Positions 10,709-21,671 of a stretch of DNA of 64,000 bases are shown here, piece after piece (positions within the stretch are counted from its first letter, which is position 1; every line of letters starts with the position of its first letter). The stretch lies in the NCBI GenBank assembly GCA_014529385.2, contig CM043947.1, forward strand, positions 121,470,891-121,534,890, in the 5' to 3' direction. Source of the stretch: Adiantum capillus-veneris. Taxonomy: Eukaryota > Streptophyta > Polypodiopsida > Polypodiales > Pteridaceae. A model generated the notes under the pieces. The model had not been told where the DNA came from. It made no database searches and saw nothing but the letters and a program-made list of their open reading frames with translations. Position numbers and translations under genes: made by a program.

Positions 10709-11440
10709 CTAGTTGCAAGGGTGGTAAGGTACTCTCCCATGATTTATTTGCAACATTGTTGTAGGTGGTGAAGTTACAACACGAGGTGCAAACTCTTTCT
10801 TGCTTGTATGGATATGTACAATGGTAGGTGGAGGTTGTGTTGAAGCTTTTATTTCCGTATAGGAACTACACGAAGAGCAAGAAGCTTCATTTGATTTTGA
10901 TGTCCTTGAGCTAGGTGGAACAAATCGTTCTTTCTTTGATACCCAAACTAGCTCGGGAGTAGGTGTGTAACATTCTGTGATTTTTTTCTTTCCGCGATCT
11001 TCAATTTGTTTTGGAGCCACACGATTGAGCTCACATGGGCCTGGTGACAAGTAAGAGCACAGTTTACGTTTTGGCACCCAGATTTGATCATTTCCTTCAT
11101 AGTAGCCTTGGGATTCCAATATTTTTTTAGGAATCCAACGCAACATTTTTTTATATTTCTTGGGGAGAATGGGACGTCTCTTACTAAGCTCCTGTCTTTT
11201 AGCACTGGCTATGGTTGCTAAAGAAGCTTTAGGGACCCACTTGTATGTTTTCTTTGTTATATTGGGATGGGTCTTTTGTGTCTCAAGCTTTATTTCAACT
11301 ACATCAGTTGAAGCTCTAGAGACTTGGGCTATGGGGACATACGGTTCAACCTCTTGGACATGCAATGTTTTGGAGTATGGCTTGAGTGGCAGGGCTAAGA
11401 GTTGGTTTCTGTGTTGTGACATCCCCTGTACCCCAAACAA
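10709..11440 (-). CDS. Outer element 3' ORF with four W-[VI]-[PS]-K motifs
   Basis: A 243-codon open frame after the post-integrase protease. It contains YKWVPKASL, LRWIPKKIL, IWVPKRKL and VWVSKKERF, spaced roughly 30-50 residues, in a Lys/Arg- and Pro-rich background, and ends in a Ser/Cys/Thr-rich tail. Element B carries the same kind of ORF at the same place (45619-45981). I do not recognise a family. Repeated Trp-Pro-Lys boxes in a basic protein suggest a binding role, but that is inference. The start codon is uncertain because the upstream protease frame is shifted relative to it. Confidence 0.55.
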   Translation of the reverse strand: MFGVQGMSQHRNQLLALPLKPYSKTLHVQEVEPYVPIAQVSRASTDVVEIKLETQKTHPNITKKTYKWVPKASLATIASAKRQELSKRRPILPKKYKKMLRWIPKKILESQGYYEGNDQIWVPKRKLCSYLSPGPCELNRVAPKQIEDRGKKKITECYTPTPELVWVSKKERFVPPSSRTSKSNEASCSSCSSYTEIKASTQPPPTIVHIHTSKKEFAPRVVTSPPTTMLQINHGRVPYHPCN

Positions 11441-11459
11441 TAGCGCATTTTGTGGCTAT

Positions 11460-11863
11460 CATCCACGTGTGTCCTAGATTTATATGACCTCCATAGTTTC
11501 AATAGGCATGACCAAAAAGTCTTGAGCTACAACCCCATTGTCATAACTGACATAAGTGTGCCAGATTCCAAAAACGGAAGTTTTTTTCTCGTTGACACCC
11601 TTGACTTGGATAATACTCTCAGATAGAGGTGGCTTCCCTAACTGAAACCACACCCCATATGATAGCAGATTATATTTAGCACCAGTGTCCAATAAGGCGT
11701 TATATAGCACTTTTCCATAGGTGTTGTTTAGCTCAATAGGGTATCGTAGAGGTGTGTCAGAGTCCAACCAATCCTTGTCGGTTTCAACGTGGAATGTATG
11801 TGTGACTCCAAGGTTAGCCTCTCGCTTTTGCCTTATGCGTTGTTGTCGCTCCTTAGCCTCCAC
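11460..11863 (-). pseudogene. Second retropepsin-like domain, located after integrase (outer element)
   Basis: The minus-strand frame reads ALLDTGAKYNLLSYGVW, an aspartic protease active-site loop (D-T-G-A) with the following hydrophobic strand, then a flap-like segment and FLVMP. A frameshift later the sequence encodes NLGHTW (11463-11480), matching the hydrophobic-LG-x-x-W box that closes the retropepsin fold (ILGRPW in other elements here). It is preceded by a basic Gln/Arg/Lys linker continuing from the integrase C-terminus. The outer element already has a normal protease upstream of RT (28541-28990), so this is a second one. Confidence 0.65.
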
Positions 11864-12624
11864 TTGAGCTAAGTTGTATCTTCTTCAATTCTGTTTGTGC
11901 CTTGGATGCCTTTTTTGTATGGATGGCATGTAGATTCTCTTGGCTTAAAGGATCATAGTATCTTTTAAATTTGCTCCCATTGAGGAATCCAATGGTTTCA
12001 ACTCCATCAAGAGTCTCCACACATATTTCAACTTTTTCTTTTCGTTACGCACTCCATACATAAGGACTTTATCACCAACATTGATATCTTTGTTCTTCCT
12101 CCTATCTTTCTCCACAGGTGCATTTGGCACAACTAATTGCCTCTCTTCATCTAGCCTTTCAAGGATATATAATCGCTCAACTAAGGGGTTACCATCCCAA
12201 TCTTCTTGAGAAGCTACTCGAAGACTAGGAACGACAAACTCCCATGGCATAACCGCTTCTTGGCCATACACCATCTTAAACGGTGTGCAGTTAATGGCAA
12301 CTTTATGCGATACGATAAGCCCATAGAGCTGATGTAAGCTTTAAATCCCAATCTGTGTGTTTCAAATGGTTGAGTCACTTTAACAGGATGTAAGGACATC
12401 CTGTCCTTTCGTTGTGTGATCTTGTAACATTGGCATTCATCACATCCTTTTGCAAAAAGTGATGAATCCTTAAATAAGGTTGGCCACCAATAGCCTGATT
12501 GCAACACCTTTCTGGTTGTTAGTTCCCCTGAGAAATGTCCTCCGGCTATATCCATGTGGGCTTCTTGCAGTATGTATAAATACTCATCCTCACGGGCACA
12601 ACGTCTAAGAATATCATCCTTCAC
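11864..12624 (-). pseudogene. Integrase of the outer element, catalytic core deleted
   Basis: The N-terminal part has an HHCC zinc finger (H-x-x-x-A-G-G-H, then C-D-E-C) with the YWWP motif. After PFE the frame shifts and jumps to TDWDLKLTSALWAYR, the end of the core, near 12350. All three catalytic acidic residues are therefore missing. The C-terminal domain follows (VYGQEAV, then VGDKVLMY) and ends with NGSKFKRYY, the usual Ty3/gypsy integrase terminus, and then a basic linker into the second protease. Several frameshifts. Non-functional. Confidence 0.75.
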
Positions 12625-12666
12625 TAGCCTGTAGAGAGTTCCTGCAATGAGAGAGTAAGGTTCACA

Positions 12667-13215
12667 TTATTTTAACAGTTTTCGAGCTATGTCTGTACGA
12701 AGCTCTTTGGGTAGAAAACCATTAACTAGAAAGTTCACAATCTTCTCACTCCATTCAGGTATGGTTTCGACTAGGAATAGAGAAGTATCGGGCAACTCAT
12801 CATCGATTCCAGTAGGGGCTTCACCATTGGGTATGCGAGACAAATGATCTGCCATGACATGTCTTTTACCAGGTCTCACCACAACAGTAAAATCAAACTC
12901 AAGAAGAATTAACAACCGTCGTGTAATTCTTCCCGTGGAATAAGGTTTATTTACTAGATACAACAAGGCTTGATGATCAATATAGAACACAAACTTGTTG
13001 GCCAGAAGATAGTAGCGAAATTTATTCACTGCATAAATCATACCTAAACCTTCTCGCTCTGTAGTGGTGTAGTTTCTCTCCGCATCATTCAATTGACGAC
13101 TTGCAAAGCTAATGGGGTAGTCCAATTTATGTTCTCTTGGTTGAGCTAGAACACACCCAATAGCAAAGTTCGATGCATCAATATGCACATGAAAAATTAC
13201 ATTCCAATCGTGCAC
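12667..13215 (-). CDS. RNase H domain of the outer Ty3/gypsy element
   Basis: About 180 codons continuing the RT frame after one stop. It shows HVHIDASNFAIGCVLAQ, SFASRQLNDAERNYTTTE, the EGLGMIYAVNKFRYYL helix and the closing ADHLSR motif of the RT_RNaseH family. No additional archaeal-type RNase H follows, which separates this group from the Tat-like elements in the window. Cleaves the RNA strand of RNA:DNA hybrids during reverse transcription. Confidence 0.85.
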   Translation of the reverse strand: MHDWNVIFHVHIDASNFAIGCVLAQPREHKLDYPISFASRQLNDAERNYTTTEREGLGMIYAVNKFRYYLLANKFVFYIDHQALLYLVNKPYSTGRITRRLLILLEFDFTVVVRPGKRHVMADHLSRIPNGEAPTGIDDELPDTSLFLVETIPEWSEKIVNFLVNGFLPKELRTDIARKLLK

Positions 13216-13885
13216 TCATAGAATAGGAGTGCTAGTCAAGGTCTTTTTCAATGACTCATAAGCATAGTCACACTCCGCAGTCCATTGGAACTCAATAAGA
13301 AGCTTGTACAAAGGACGAGCTATCTCGGCAAAGTTTAAAATAAACCGTCGGTAATAACCAACATGGCCTATGAACCTTTGAACGCCTTTATAGTTTGTAG
13401 GTGGTGGCAATTCAGCAATGGATTTAATTTTGCTCTCATCTATGGAAATCCCATTTTTGGACACTATATGCCCTAAAATGACTCCATGTTTAACCCAAAA
13501 TTGGCATTTGAAAGGGTTTAAGGAGATGCGATACAATCTACACTTCTCAAACACTTTTTGTAAGCATGACAGACATTCTTTCCAAGAGGAATAAACACAA
13601 AGGTCATCTAAGAAAGCTTCACAAAACTCCCTCAAATATTCTCTAAAAGCAGTGTTTATTAATCTTTGAAAGGTAGCAGGGGCATTGGTTAAGCCAAAAG
13701 CCATAACACGAAATGCGAACACTCCAAATTCGGTTTTAAAGGCTATTTTAGCTTGGTCCTCCAGTGCAAGTGTGATTTGATTGTAGCCAGAGTACCCATC
13801 TAAATAGCTATAAGCTTCCTTCCCTGCAACTCTTTCAAGCACATGTTTTGAATATGGCAAGGGGTAATGGTCCCTCCTAGTGGCG
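13216..13885 (-). pseudogene. Reverse transcriptase, C-terminal two thirds (outer element)
   Basis: Reads YPLPYSKHVLERVAG, YLDGYSGYNQI, FRVMAFGLTNAPATFQRL and a polymerase box FLDD, where Ty3/gypsy normally has Y/F-[MV]-D-D, so the Met/Val is Leu. The connection region GHIVSKNGI and VGYYRRFI follow. The 5' third lies 13 kb away at 27100-27280. The gene is interrupted by the inserted element beginning at 13886. Confidence 0.85.
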
Positions 13886-15096
13886 TGATAGACCGCTTTT
13901 GACGTGTACAAAGTAGCGTTTATATGCATGGTCATATGTACAAAAAGATGTAAATACATGCATTTGGGATCTTTGCAAAGTGGTTTCAAGTTCAAAAAAA
14001 GATGCAATGTGTACACATTGTGAATAGTCAGGTTCGTGCGCTAGCAGTGGAACACATGTACATGCTCGTATAGGGTATCGGGGCCTTGGATATGGTTTTA
14101 GGTGGCTTATTTTGGTTCTAGATAATGTTTTTGAGCTTTCTAGAATGTAAATAATGCAAGTGACAAGTGTGGGTACTCTCATCCCGCTGGAGAAGTTTGA
14201 CACATGTGGTAACTGTCTATTTGCGGCGCCTGATCTGCGGTGATGCGTGCATCGCCCTAGAAGTGGTCAAAAGTGGAATGTGGGGATGTGGAAATGTGCT
14301 TTGGGTATCGAGGATCAAGCGTGCAAAATTTGGTGAATTTTGGAGTCCGTTTGGGGGTTTTCCTGCGAAAAATGCCCTCCGGGGGTCAAAACTGGCCAAA
14401 AAAGGTCAAAAAAGGTGTGAAATGGCTTCAAATTGCCACATCACTCACGGTGCCGTGATGGTTCCAGCTGAGGGGGTACTTTTGAAGAGCAATATCAACA
14501 CTTTGACCCCTCTGTGTGTGGGAGGAAGCAGGGTTCCTACAGGTGGTCTAGTGCAGTCCCGTTGCGTTCCCGTCCTGTTTTCGAGTGTGTGGAGGAGTGA
14601 ATGAGAGCTTTATCTCTTCAATTTTGCACTTGGGAGAGTCTATGGAAGTTCTGAGGTTTCCATGGATGTGTGTGTGCAAGGAATTTAGGGAAGAAGGTGC
14701 GGCTTTCTGCAAGACTATGTGACCCTGTATCGGTGCCATTAGGGTTGGCGCTACTCCAAAGGGTCCAACAGAGTGGAGTTTGGTGAAACTTTTGCAATGG
14801 TTTGAGAGTGGCCTTTTGTGGCTGGAGTTTTTGGTTTTTTGATGGTTTTTCTTGTATATTTTGGTCACCATCAAGCGTGATTTCAAGTGTTGATCACCTC
14901 GACTCACCTTGTAGTGTCTACGGGCAGGCAAGGGCTTGTAGGTCGAGGCGTTTGGAGTTTGAATTGAGCTTGTGGGTAGAGTTTTTAGGGAGATTTTGAG
15001 TGGTAGTGAGTGAGGTGAGGAATTCAAGTAAATTCCTTGTGTTGTGTTGAGTTGTCTGGGTGTGTGAGTGTGCGCACGACATCTTTTGCTCCATCA
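13886..15096 (+). mobile_element. 5' LTR of the inner Tat-like element (1211 bp)
   Basis: TGATAGACCGC to CTCCATCA. The 3' copy (20401-21376 plus 26861-27096, 1212 bp) aligns end to end with about 25 differences by eye, roughly 2%. The 5' LTR is followed by a primer site at 15102. Confidence 0.9.
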
Positions 15097-15101
15097 TCCT
15101 T

Positions 15102-15119
15102 TGGCGATCCCGCTGGGGA
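15102..15119 (+). other. Primer-binding site of the inner element
   Basis: TGGCGATCCCGCTGGGGA, five bases after the 5' LTR end. The TGG start and GC-rich pattern fit a tRNA 3' end; the tRNA species was not identified. Confidence 0.65.
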
Positions 15120-15264
15120 GCGGAAATTTGCCGGTTGTGCACCCAGGTGAAGCGGTTTTGCTGTGAAGTTAGAGCTTCATTGAAGAAAAGTGGTGGTTTG
15201 GTTGAGGTGAAAGACTTCAAATCTTGTGGAATTACTCACGTAAGGGAGAAGAAACTTCAAAGGG

Positions 15265-16319
15265 ATGGCGTATAGTCGGCCAGTGTTTACAGGGAAGGAG
15301 GATGTGAAGGACTGGATTGCGGACTTCTAATGGCATACGCCTGGTATGCACATTGTGAATGACGAAGCCAAGCTTCATGTATTTCCTCTTGCGCTCAAAG
15401 GAGAAGCTCGGGAGTGGTTTGAAGGTTTAGAGGAAGACAAAAAGCAAACATGGGAACAGGTGAAGCTGGCAATTTTTGACAGGTTTGGGAAGAAACTAAC
15501 CGCAACAGAAGCGGCGACAAAATTGAGAGGTTTGTAGCAAGATGTTCATGCTAACTTTAAAGAATTTTTGCAACACTTCAAAGGGCTTTGGGTTCAATTA
15601 GAAGCAACATCCCAAGTACCTCCAGGGGATTTCTTTAAAGTGCGTTAGTTTATGGATTGTCTCCATCCAAGTGTAAGGGAGAAGGTCGATCAAGATGAGC
15701 ATGCTACATTTGAAAGAGCTGTGGAAATTGCCGAGGCCAAGAGCAAGAAGATCAAGAGGAGGTGGGAGCAAGGCCTGACACACGCTAAGCCAGTTGTGGT
15801 GCAACCAATGGTCCCCATGACAACGGATGATAGAGTGGAGCGAGTGGTTCAAGGTCCTGATCCCGTTACGGCCCGGGTTTTGCATGATCTTGCTGGTCAG
15901 TTGCAGGAATGAATTAACATAATGAATAGGAACCAAAGAGAGGAGTGGCCAGCTGGGAGAGGCAGGGGACGAAGGCTGCAAGGAAGATGCTACAATTGTG
16001 ATGAAGAGGGTCATTACGGCCCTGATTGTCCTGAACCACCAAGAGAGAGAGGAGGGATATACCCCCTATATGGACGTGGTCGAGGAAGAATAGAAGAAAA
16101 TAATCAAGAACGGGCACTAGAAGCACCGCCGCCGCAACAACAACCGCAACCGTTGCCTGCAAATGGAGAAGGTAGGGCTATCAACATCATTACCCTTGAG
16201 CATCAAGATGTGGATGTTTTGGCCAATAAGAGAGCTAGGCATGATAGGGAGAAAGAGACAGAAGAAGAGAGGGAAACAAGAGCAAGGAAAGGAAAGGCTA
16301 AGGTAGAAGACAAACCATA
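15265..16319 (+). pseudogene. gag of the inner Tat-like element
   Basis: ATG at 15265; one frame runs through to PR with in-frame stops near 15328, 15535, 15649, 15910 and 16317. The capsid part shows LHVFPLALKGEAREWFEGL and the retrotransposon gag helix FDRFGKK. A canonical zinc knuckle, CYNCDEEGHYGPDC (CX2CX4HX4C), is at about 15989-16030, flanked by Gly/Arg-rich RGRGRR segments. The F array gag at 57235-58431 is its closest relative here. Confidence 0.85.
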
Positions 16320-16968
16320 AAGTAGCAAGAGGCGACGAAGAAGGAAAATTGGTCCAAAGGACTACCTCCTTGGCCAAGGTGTTGAAGACTATGATATTGT
16401 CGACGACATATGAAATCAAAAGGCAAATATATCTTTTGGTCAGTTGGTGGCTTTGAATGCTAAATTGAGGAGGCAGTGGACCAAGTGTGTGAGTATGCGG
16501 CTTCCTTCCAAGAAGGAAAAGCGTCAAAGCATGGTGTCATCTTTGAGGGTTGGTCACCCAATGGATATGGTGCTAATAGTTGAAGCTATGCTGGGAAAGA
16601 AGACGGAAGTGCAAGCATATGTGGATGGTGGTGCCCAGGTGTGTGTCATGACCGAGGCTATCATGAAGGAAGCAGGCGTTAAGATGTCAGTGAATGCTTC
16701 GATCCGTATGAGGATGGCCAACCACAAAAAGGCAAGGTGTCTTGGAATAGCTGAAGATGTGAAGATAAAAGACTTGGGGATTGAGTGCTTGGTTGATTGC
16801 TACATGATGCAAGCAGGTGAGAATGCGTATCCAATCATTTTAGGGAGGCCATGGCTTATAACCCTTGGTGCTAAGCAGGATTGGGGCACGGGCTTGATCA
16901 CCATCCCCGACAAAGAGAAAGGAAGTACCATTGTCTACAACATGAAGACACATGAGAGCTGTACATAG
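16320..16968 (+). pseudogene. Aspartic protease of the inner Tat-like element
   Basis: Same frame as gag. YVDGGAQVCVMTEA carries the active-site Asp in a D-G-G-A variant that is also seen in C and F, followed by the flap region and YPIILGRPWL near the C-terminus. Stops lie between gag and PR and at 16966. Cleaves the polyprotein in an active element. Confidence 0.85.
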
Positions 16969-16980
16969 CCCCTAGTAGAG

Positions 16981-17936
16981 ATGCAAGATACGGATTCGAC
17001 GGAAACCACATCATACGATAGTGATGCTTCGTCTACATCATCAGAAGAAAGTGTAGAGGAAGGCTTGATGCAATTATGTCTTGATCTTTTTGGGATAAGT
17101 GTTGAAAAGGAAGCATCGATGCATGATGTGAAGGTCAAGGAGGAGAAGGATAGTCCAAAAGCAATTGTAGAGCCTGCCAAAGTGAATGTAAGGAGCATGC
17201 TAGGAGAGGACTTGATAGAAACAGAAAAAAGGAGTATGAAGACATGTTTACAGAGTTTCCAAAGCTATTTGCCACTGAATATACAGAGTTGCAAGGAGCT
17301 AAAGGAGTCGAGCATAAGATCAATCTAAAAGAAGGTGCCAAGACAAAGGTTCAAAAGCTTAGGAGGTTGGGGGTCATTCATGAGAAGGCACTTCATGAAG
17401 AGGTGACGAAGCTTTTGGAAGCAGATTTCATCTTTCGAGTGGAGGAGTCCGAATGGGTCTCTCCAGTTGTTATTGTGCCTAAGAAGAACGGAAGATTTAG
17501 GATATGTGTTGATTTCAAACCTTTGAATGCTGCCACAAAAAGGAATCATTACCCACTATCCTTTCTAGATGAAATCCTCAATCAGGTTGCAGGTCATGAA
17601 CGTTACTCAATCATGGATGGGTTTTCTGGCTACTTTCAGATCTTGATAGCAATTGAAGATCGATTGAAGACGACCTTCATTACTCCTTGGGGTTGTTTTG
17701 CCTACAAAAGAATGCCTTTTGGGCTGGTTAATGCATATGCTACCTTCCACGGATGGATGAATAGAGTGTTTTGTCCCTACTTGGGTAAGTTCATTCGTGT
17801 TTTCATGGATGACATTGGGTGTTATAGCTCAAGGGTCACACATTTGGAGAAGTTGAGGTTGAGTTTTGAAAGGCTTCAATAAGAGGGTGGGCAACTCAAC
17901 CCAAAGAAGTGTAAGTTTGCTCATTCCAGAGTCCAT
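16981..17936 (+). pseudogene. Reverse transcriptase of the inner Tat-like element
   Basis: A frameshift in an A run near 17225 separates the PR-RT linker from RT, which continues from 17244. Conserved boxes: SEWVSPVVIVPKKNGRFRICVDF, MDGFSGYFQI, RMPFGLVNAYATF and the polymerase box FMDD. The CAA-to-TAA-type stop at 17880 is followed in the same frame by EGGQLNPKKC. Confidence 0.9.
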
Positions 17937-19247
17937 TTGCTAGGACATGTGGTTTCGCAAAATGGAATAGAAGCTGACCCAGAGAAAGTTAAGGCTTTAT
18001 TGCTTATGGATCCACCGAGCAACACAAAGGATTTGGCATCATTTGTGCATAAGCTCAGGTACTTGTCACGTTTTTTCTGGATGCTATGTCAGTATGTGTA
18101 TCCTCTCCAGAAATTGAGTCAAAGAGTTCAAGGGTTTGAATGGAATGCAGACATGCAACGGGCTTTTGATGGCATCAAGGAGGTATTGTGTGCTTTACCA
18201 ACAGTGAGTCCTTCCGACTTGCAGTCGATTTTCTATGTATCTATTAGTGTGGGGTTAGTAGATTTTGGGTCGGTTCTCTTACAAAAGCAAGGAAGGAACT
18301 TCAAGCCAGTTTATTTTGATAGCAAGATGAAGAATGTAAGCAAGTTCTCCTATACGAAAATGGAACAGTGGGTATTTGCCTTGGTTCTTGCATGTCAAAG
18401 GTTTAAAACCTATTTGTTGCCCCAAAAGTTCTATGTGCTCACCACATCGAATCTTTTGCCGGATGTAGTACAACATTTGAAGCCTAGTAAGCGCATCTTA
18501 AAGTGGACTTTGGAGCTTCAAGAGTATGAGTTTGAGTTTAAAGTGGATCATTTTGTTAAAGCTCACTTGGCAGACATGGTGGTACTTAAGGGGGGCGAGC
18601 TTCCATCTTACCCAAGGGTTGACAAGGATGATCATGAAGAGGAAGTAGATATTACAGATGCGTATACATTGATGTTTGATGGTGCATACAGGAAAGTTCT
18701 TCAAAAGGAAAGTGGTGGGGTAGTCATTAAGAACCCAAAAGGCGATGTAATCTTTTCTAGAGCTTACAATCTTGATGAAGCTGAAAGTAACAATGAGGCC
18801 GAGTACCTCATGCTTTTCCTTGGGTTGAAGCAGTGTGTTGAGTTTGGACTGAAGAGGGTCATTGCAAAAGGGGATGCATTGCTAGTCATGAATCAGTTGC
18901 TTGGTTTGTGGAATGTTTAGAAAGACAATTTAAAGAAGTGGTTCTATGGCATCAAGAAGCTTTTGTATGAGTTTGAGAAGATACAGCTTAAGCATGTTCC
19001 TCGAGTGAGCAGATAAGAAGCTGATGAGTTGGCTAGGGACAAGTTGGATGCCTTGGTAGCTCCTTTAAAGGTCAAGGAAGCCTTGTATGCAGGAAGGGAA
19101 TCATTGCAAGATGTAGAAGTATTTCTTGGTAAAGGGCAATGTCTAGAGGGCATGTCAAAGGTTCGGCGTAAGAGAATAGTTGCAAAAGCAAGAAACTACA
19201 CATTAATAGGTGAGGATCTCATGCTTTATGGCAAGGATAGCATTTGA
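17937..19247 (+). pseudogene. RT connection, RNase H, additional RNase H and integrase N-terminus (inner element)
   Basis: In the RT frame. LGHVVSQNGIEADPEKV is the RT thumb/connection; KPVYFDSKMKN to VLTTSNLLP is the Ty3/gypsy RNase H. A second, archaeal-type RNase H follows: LMFDGAYRKV (first Asp), NNEAEY (Glu) and GDALLV (Asp). The RNase H plus aRNH order is the hallmark of the Tat lineage. Stops at 18918 and 19015. It ends in the region before the integrase zinc finger (LIGEDLMLYGKDSI). Confidence 0.85.
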
Positions 19248-20386
19248 GAAAAGTGCCGTACAAAGAAGAGATAGGCTTGATTTTGGAGCACTGCCATGAA
19301 GAAACAGGCCATCAAGGCAAGGATCAGGTTGTCTTTCGTGTTTTGAGAGCAGGTTACTGTTGGCCCTATGAAGAGAGATGCTTATTTTTGGTGGAAGTCA
19401 TGTCATGAATGCAAGTGTTTGCAAATCGGAAGCTTTTGGCTGAGCCTCAGAAAGCTATAATTTCTTTGATGCATTTGCAAATGGGGAGTAGATGCTGTAG
19501 GTCCAATGCCAAGGCCAACAATGGTAAAAGGTATATCCTTGTGGCTGTGGACTATTTGACAAAATGGGTGGAGGCAAGAGTAGTGAAAGATGTAACAGCA
19601 GGAAGAGTGGCCTCTTTTTTATATGAACAGGTGTGTTGCAGGTTTGGAGCTCCTATGGTTATTATTTCTGATCGTGGACCAGGGTTTAGGGGAAAACTTG
19701 TTGCTGCTCTCATGGATAAATTGAAAATTCAACATAGGCATTCTTCTCCTTACTACCCACAATGCAATGGGTTGGTTGAGAACTGCAATGGGCAAATTGT
19801 AAGGATGCTATCAAAGTATGCTAGAGAGCATCCTAAAGAGTGGGACTTGGACTTGGAAAAGTGCTTGTGGTCTTATAGAACCGCGTATAGAGTGTCAACA
19901 CAGTTTACACCATATGAAATTGTTTATGGAAAAGAAGCTCTTATGTCCATACAAGTGCAGTTGGATGCCTTGAAGTTGTTGTGCAGAATGCAAGGTGAGC
20001 ATAGTGACAAGCTGCAAGAAAGAATTCTTTCTCTAGAGTTGTTGCGAATGAATAGAGAGAAAGCCAGTGATTATTATCTTCAACAAGCAGAGACAAGGAT
20101 GGAGAAAATGAATAAGAGGCTGCCAAAGAAAGAAATCAAAGAGGGGGATCTGGTGATGAAGTATGATTCTCGCTTGGATTTTACTTTTCAAAAGAAGTTG
20201 AGGTACAAATGGTTGGGTCCATACAGAGTGAAGCATATATTTCCTAATGGCACCTATGAGTTGGAAAAAATGTCTGGTGAACGTTTGCACTACAGAATAA
20301 ATGGGTATCAGTTGAAGAAATATTTTGCGAGAGATATGGTCCCAGATGCAAATAGTCTCTTGGTTGAGCATAAATGCTCTACCTAG
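19248..20386 (+). pseudogene. Integrase of the inner Tat-like element
   Basis: The zinc-finger part (19250-19408) is frameshifted. The main frame (19409-20386) has YILVAVDYLTKWVEA, IISDRGPGF (second catalytic Asp) and NGLVENCNG (Glu). The first Asp (VDAVGPM) is encoded in another frame near 19490. The C-terminal domain reads EGDLVMKYDSRLDF, KWLGPYRVKHIFPNGTYEL and closes with INGYQLKKYF. Confidence 0.85.
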
Positions 20387-20400
20387 AGGGTGGGCAATGA
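20385..20400 (+). other. Polypurine tract of the inner element
   Basis: AGAGGGTGGGCAATGA directly before the 3' LTR. The F array has the closely related GGGGGGTGGGCAA at its LTR, supporting a shared lineage. Confidence 0.7.
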
Positions 20401-21376
20401 TGATAGACCGCTTTTGACGTGTACAAAGTAGCGTTTATATGCATGGTCATATGTACAAAAATATGTAAATACATGCATTTGGGAGCTTTGCAAAGTGGTT
20501 TCAAGTTCAAAAAAAGATGCAACGTGTACACATTGTGAATAGTCAGGTTCGTGCGCTAGCAGTCGAACACATGTACATGCCCGTATAGGATATCGGGGCC
20601 TTGGATATGGTTTTAGGTGGCTTATTTTGGTTCTAGATAATGTTTTTGAGCTTTCTAGAATGTAAATAATGCAAGTGACAAGTGTGGGTACTCTCATCCC
20701 GCTTGAGAAGTTTGACACATGTGGTAACTGTCTATTTGCGGCGCCTGATCTGCGGCGATACGTGCATCGCCCTAGAAGTGGTCAAAAGTGGAATGTGGGG
20801 ATGTGGAAATGTGCTTTGGGTATCGAGGATCAAGCGTGTGAAATTTGGTGAATTTTGGAGTCCGTTTGGGGGTTTTCCTGCGAAAAATGTCCTCCGGGGG
20901 TCAAAACTGGCCAAAATTGGGCCAAAAAAGGTGTGAAATGGCTTCAAATTGCCACATCACTCACGGTGCCGTGATGGTTCCAGCTGAGGGAGTAATTTTG
21001 AAGAGCAATATCAACACTTTGACCCCTCTGTGTGTGGGAGGAAGCAGGGTTCCTACAGGTGGTCTAGTGCAGTCCCGTTGCGTTCCCGTCCTGTTTTCGA
21101 GTGTGTGGAGGAGTGAATGAGAGCTTTCTCTCTTCAATTTTGCACTTGGGAGAGTCTATGGAAGTTCTGAGGTTTCCATGGATGTGTGTGTGCAAGGAAT
21201 TGAGGGAAGAAGGTGCGGCTTTCTGCAAGACTATGTGACCTTGTATCGGTGCCATTAGGGTTGGCGCTACTCCAAAGAGTCCAACAGAGTGGAGTTTGGT
21301 GAAACTTTTGCAATGGTTTGAGAGTGGCCTTTTGTGGCTGGAGTTTTTGGTTTTTTGATGGTTTTTCTTGTATATT
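20401..21376 (+). mobile_element. 3' LTR of the inner element, left part
   Basis: 976 bp matching 13886 onwards; it stops at ...TGTATATT where the copia element is inserted and continues at 26861. Confidence 0.95.
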
Positions 21377-21654
21377 TGTAGACATGTAGTAGTGTTAGTG
21401 TGTATACGCGCTTCACCAGGGGCACTTTTCTCCCACTGGGTTTTTCCCCCTGGACATCCGGTGTGAAAGGACACCTTATCTCTTAGGGTTTCATATAAGC
21501 TTTGTAGCTCTGAGTTTGTACACATTATTATTATTCCAATACAGAGAGAGACTACAGAGATCTCGTACACAAGCTCTGTGTCTTCTCCTTCTCCATCTTC
21601 TTCCTACTCTGAGTTGCTGTCTTTCTTCTGTTTCCTGTTTCATCATCTTCAACA
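21377..21654 (+). mobile_element. Copia LTR copy 1 (outermost 5')
   Basis: TGTAGACATG to TTCAACA, 278 bp. Includes TATAAGC at about 21489, a TATA-like box. Confidence 0.95.
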
Positions 21655-21671
21655 ATTGGTATCAGAGCATT
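21655..21671 (+). other. 17 bp spacer holding a second primer-binding site
   Basis: ATTGGTATCAGAGCATT between the two tandem LTRs. It is the first 14 bases normally following the LTR (including the 12-base initiator-Met site TGGTATCAGAGC) plus ATT, the three bases that also precede the 3' LTR at 26575-26577. Confidence 0.95.

Noticed and set aside
14167-14604. ORFs in the inner element's LTR (also at 20682-21120)
   Set aside because: They overlap on both strands, have no domain, and are not conserved as protein between the two LTR copies beyond general DNA identity.
15265-16319. Stops in the inner gag as possible RNA-editing sites
   Set aside because: The stops vary (TAA, TAG, TGA), frameshifts also occur, and nuclear retroelement transcripts are not known to be edited this way; ordinary decay explains it.
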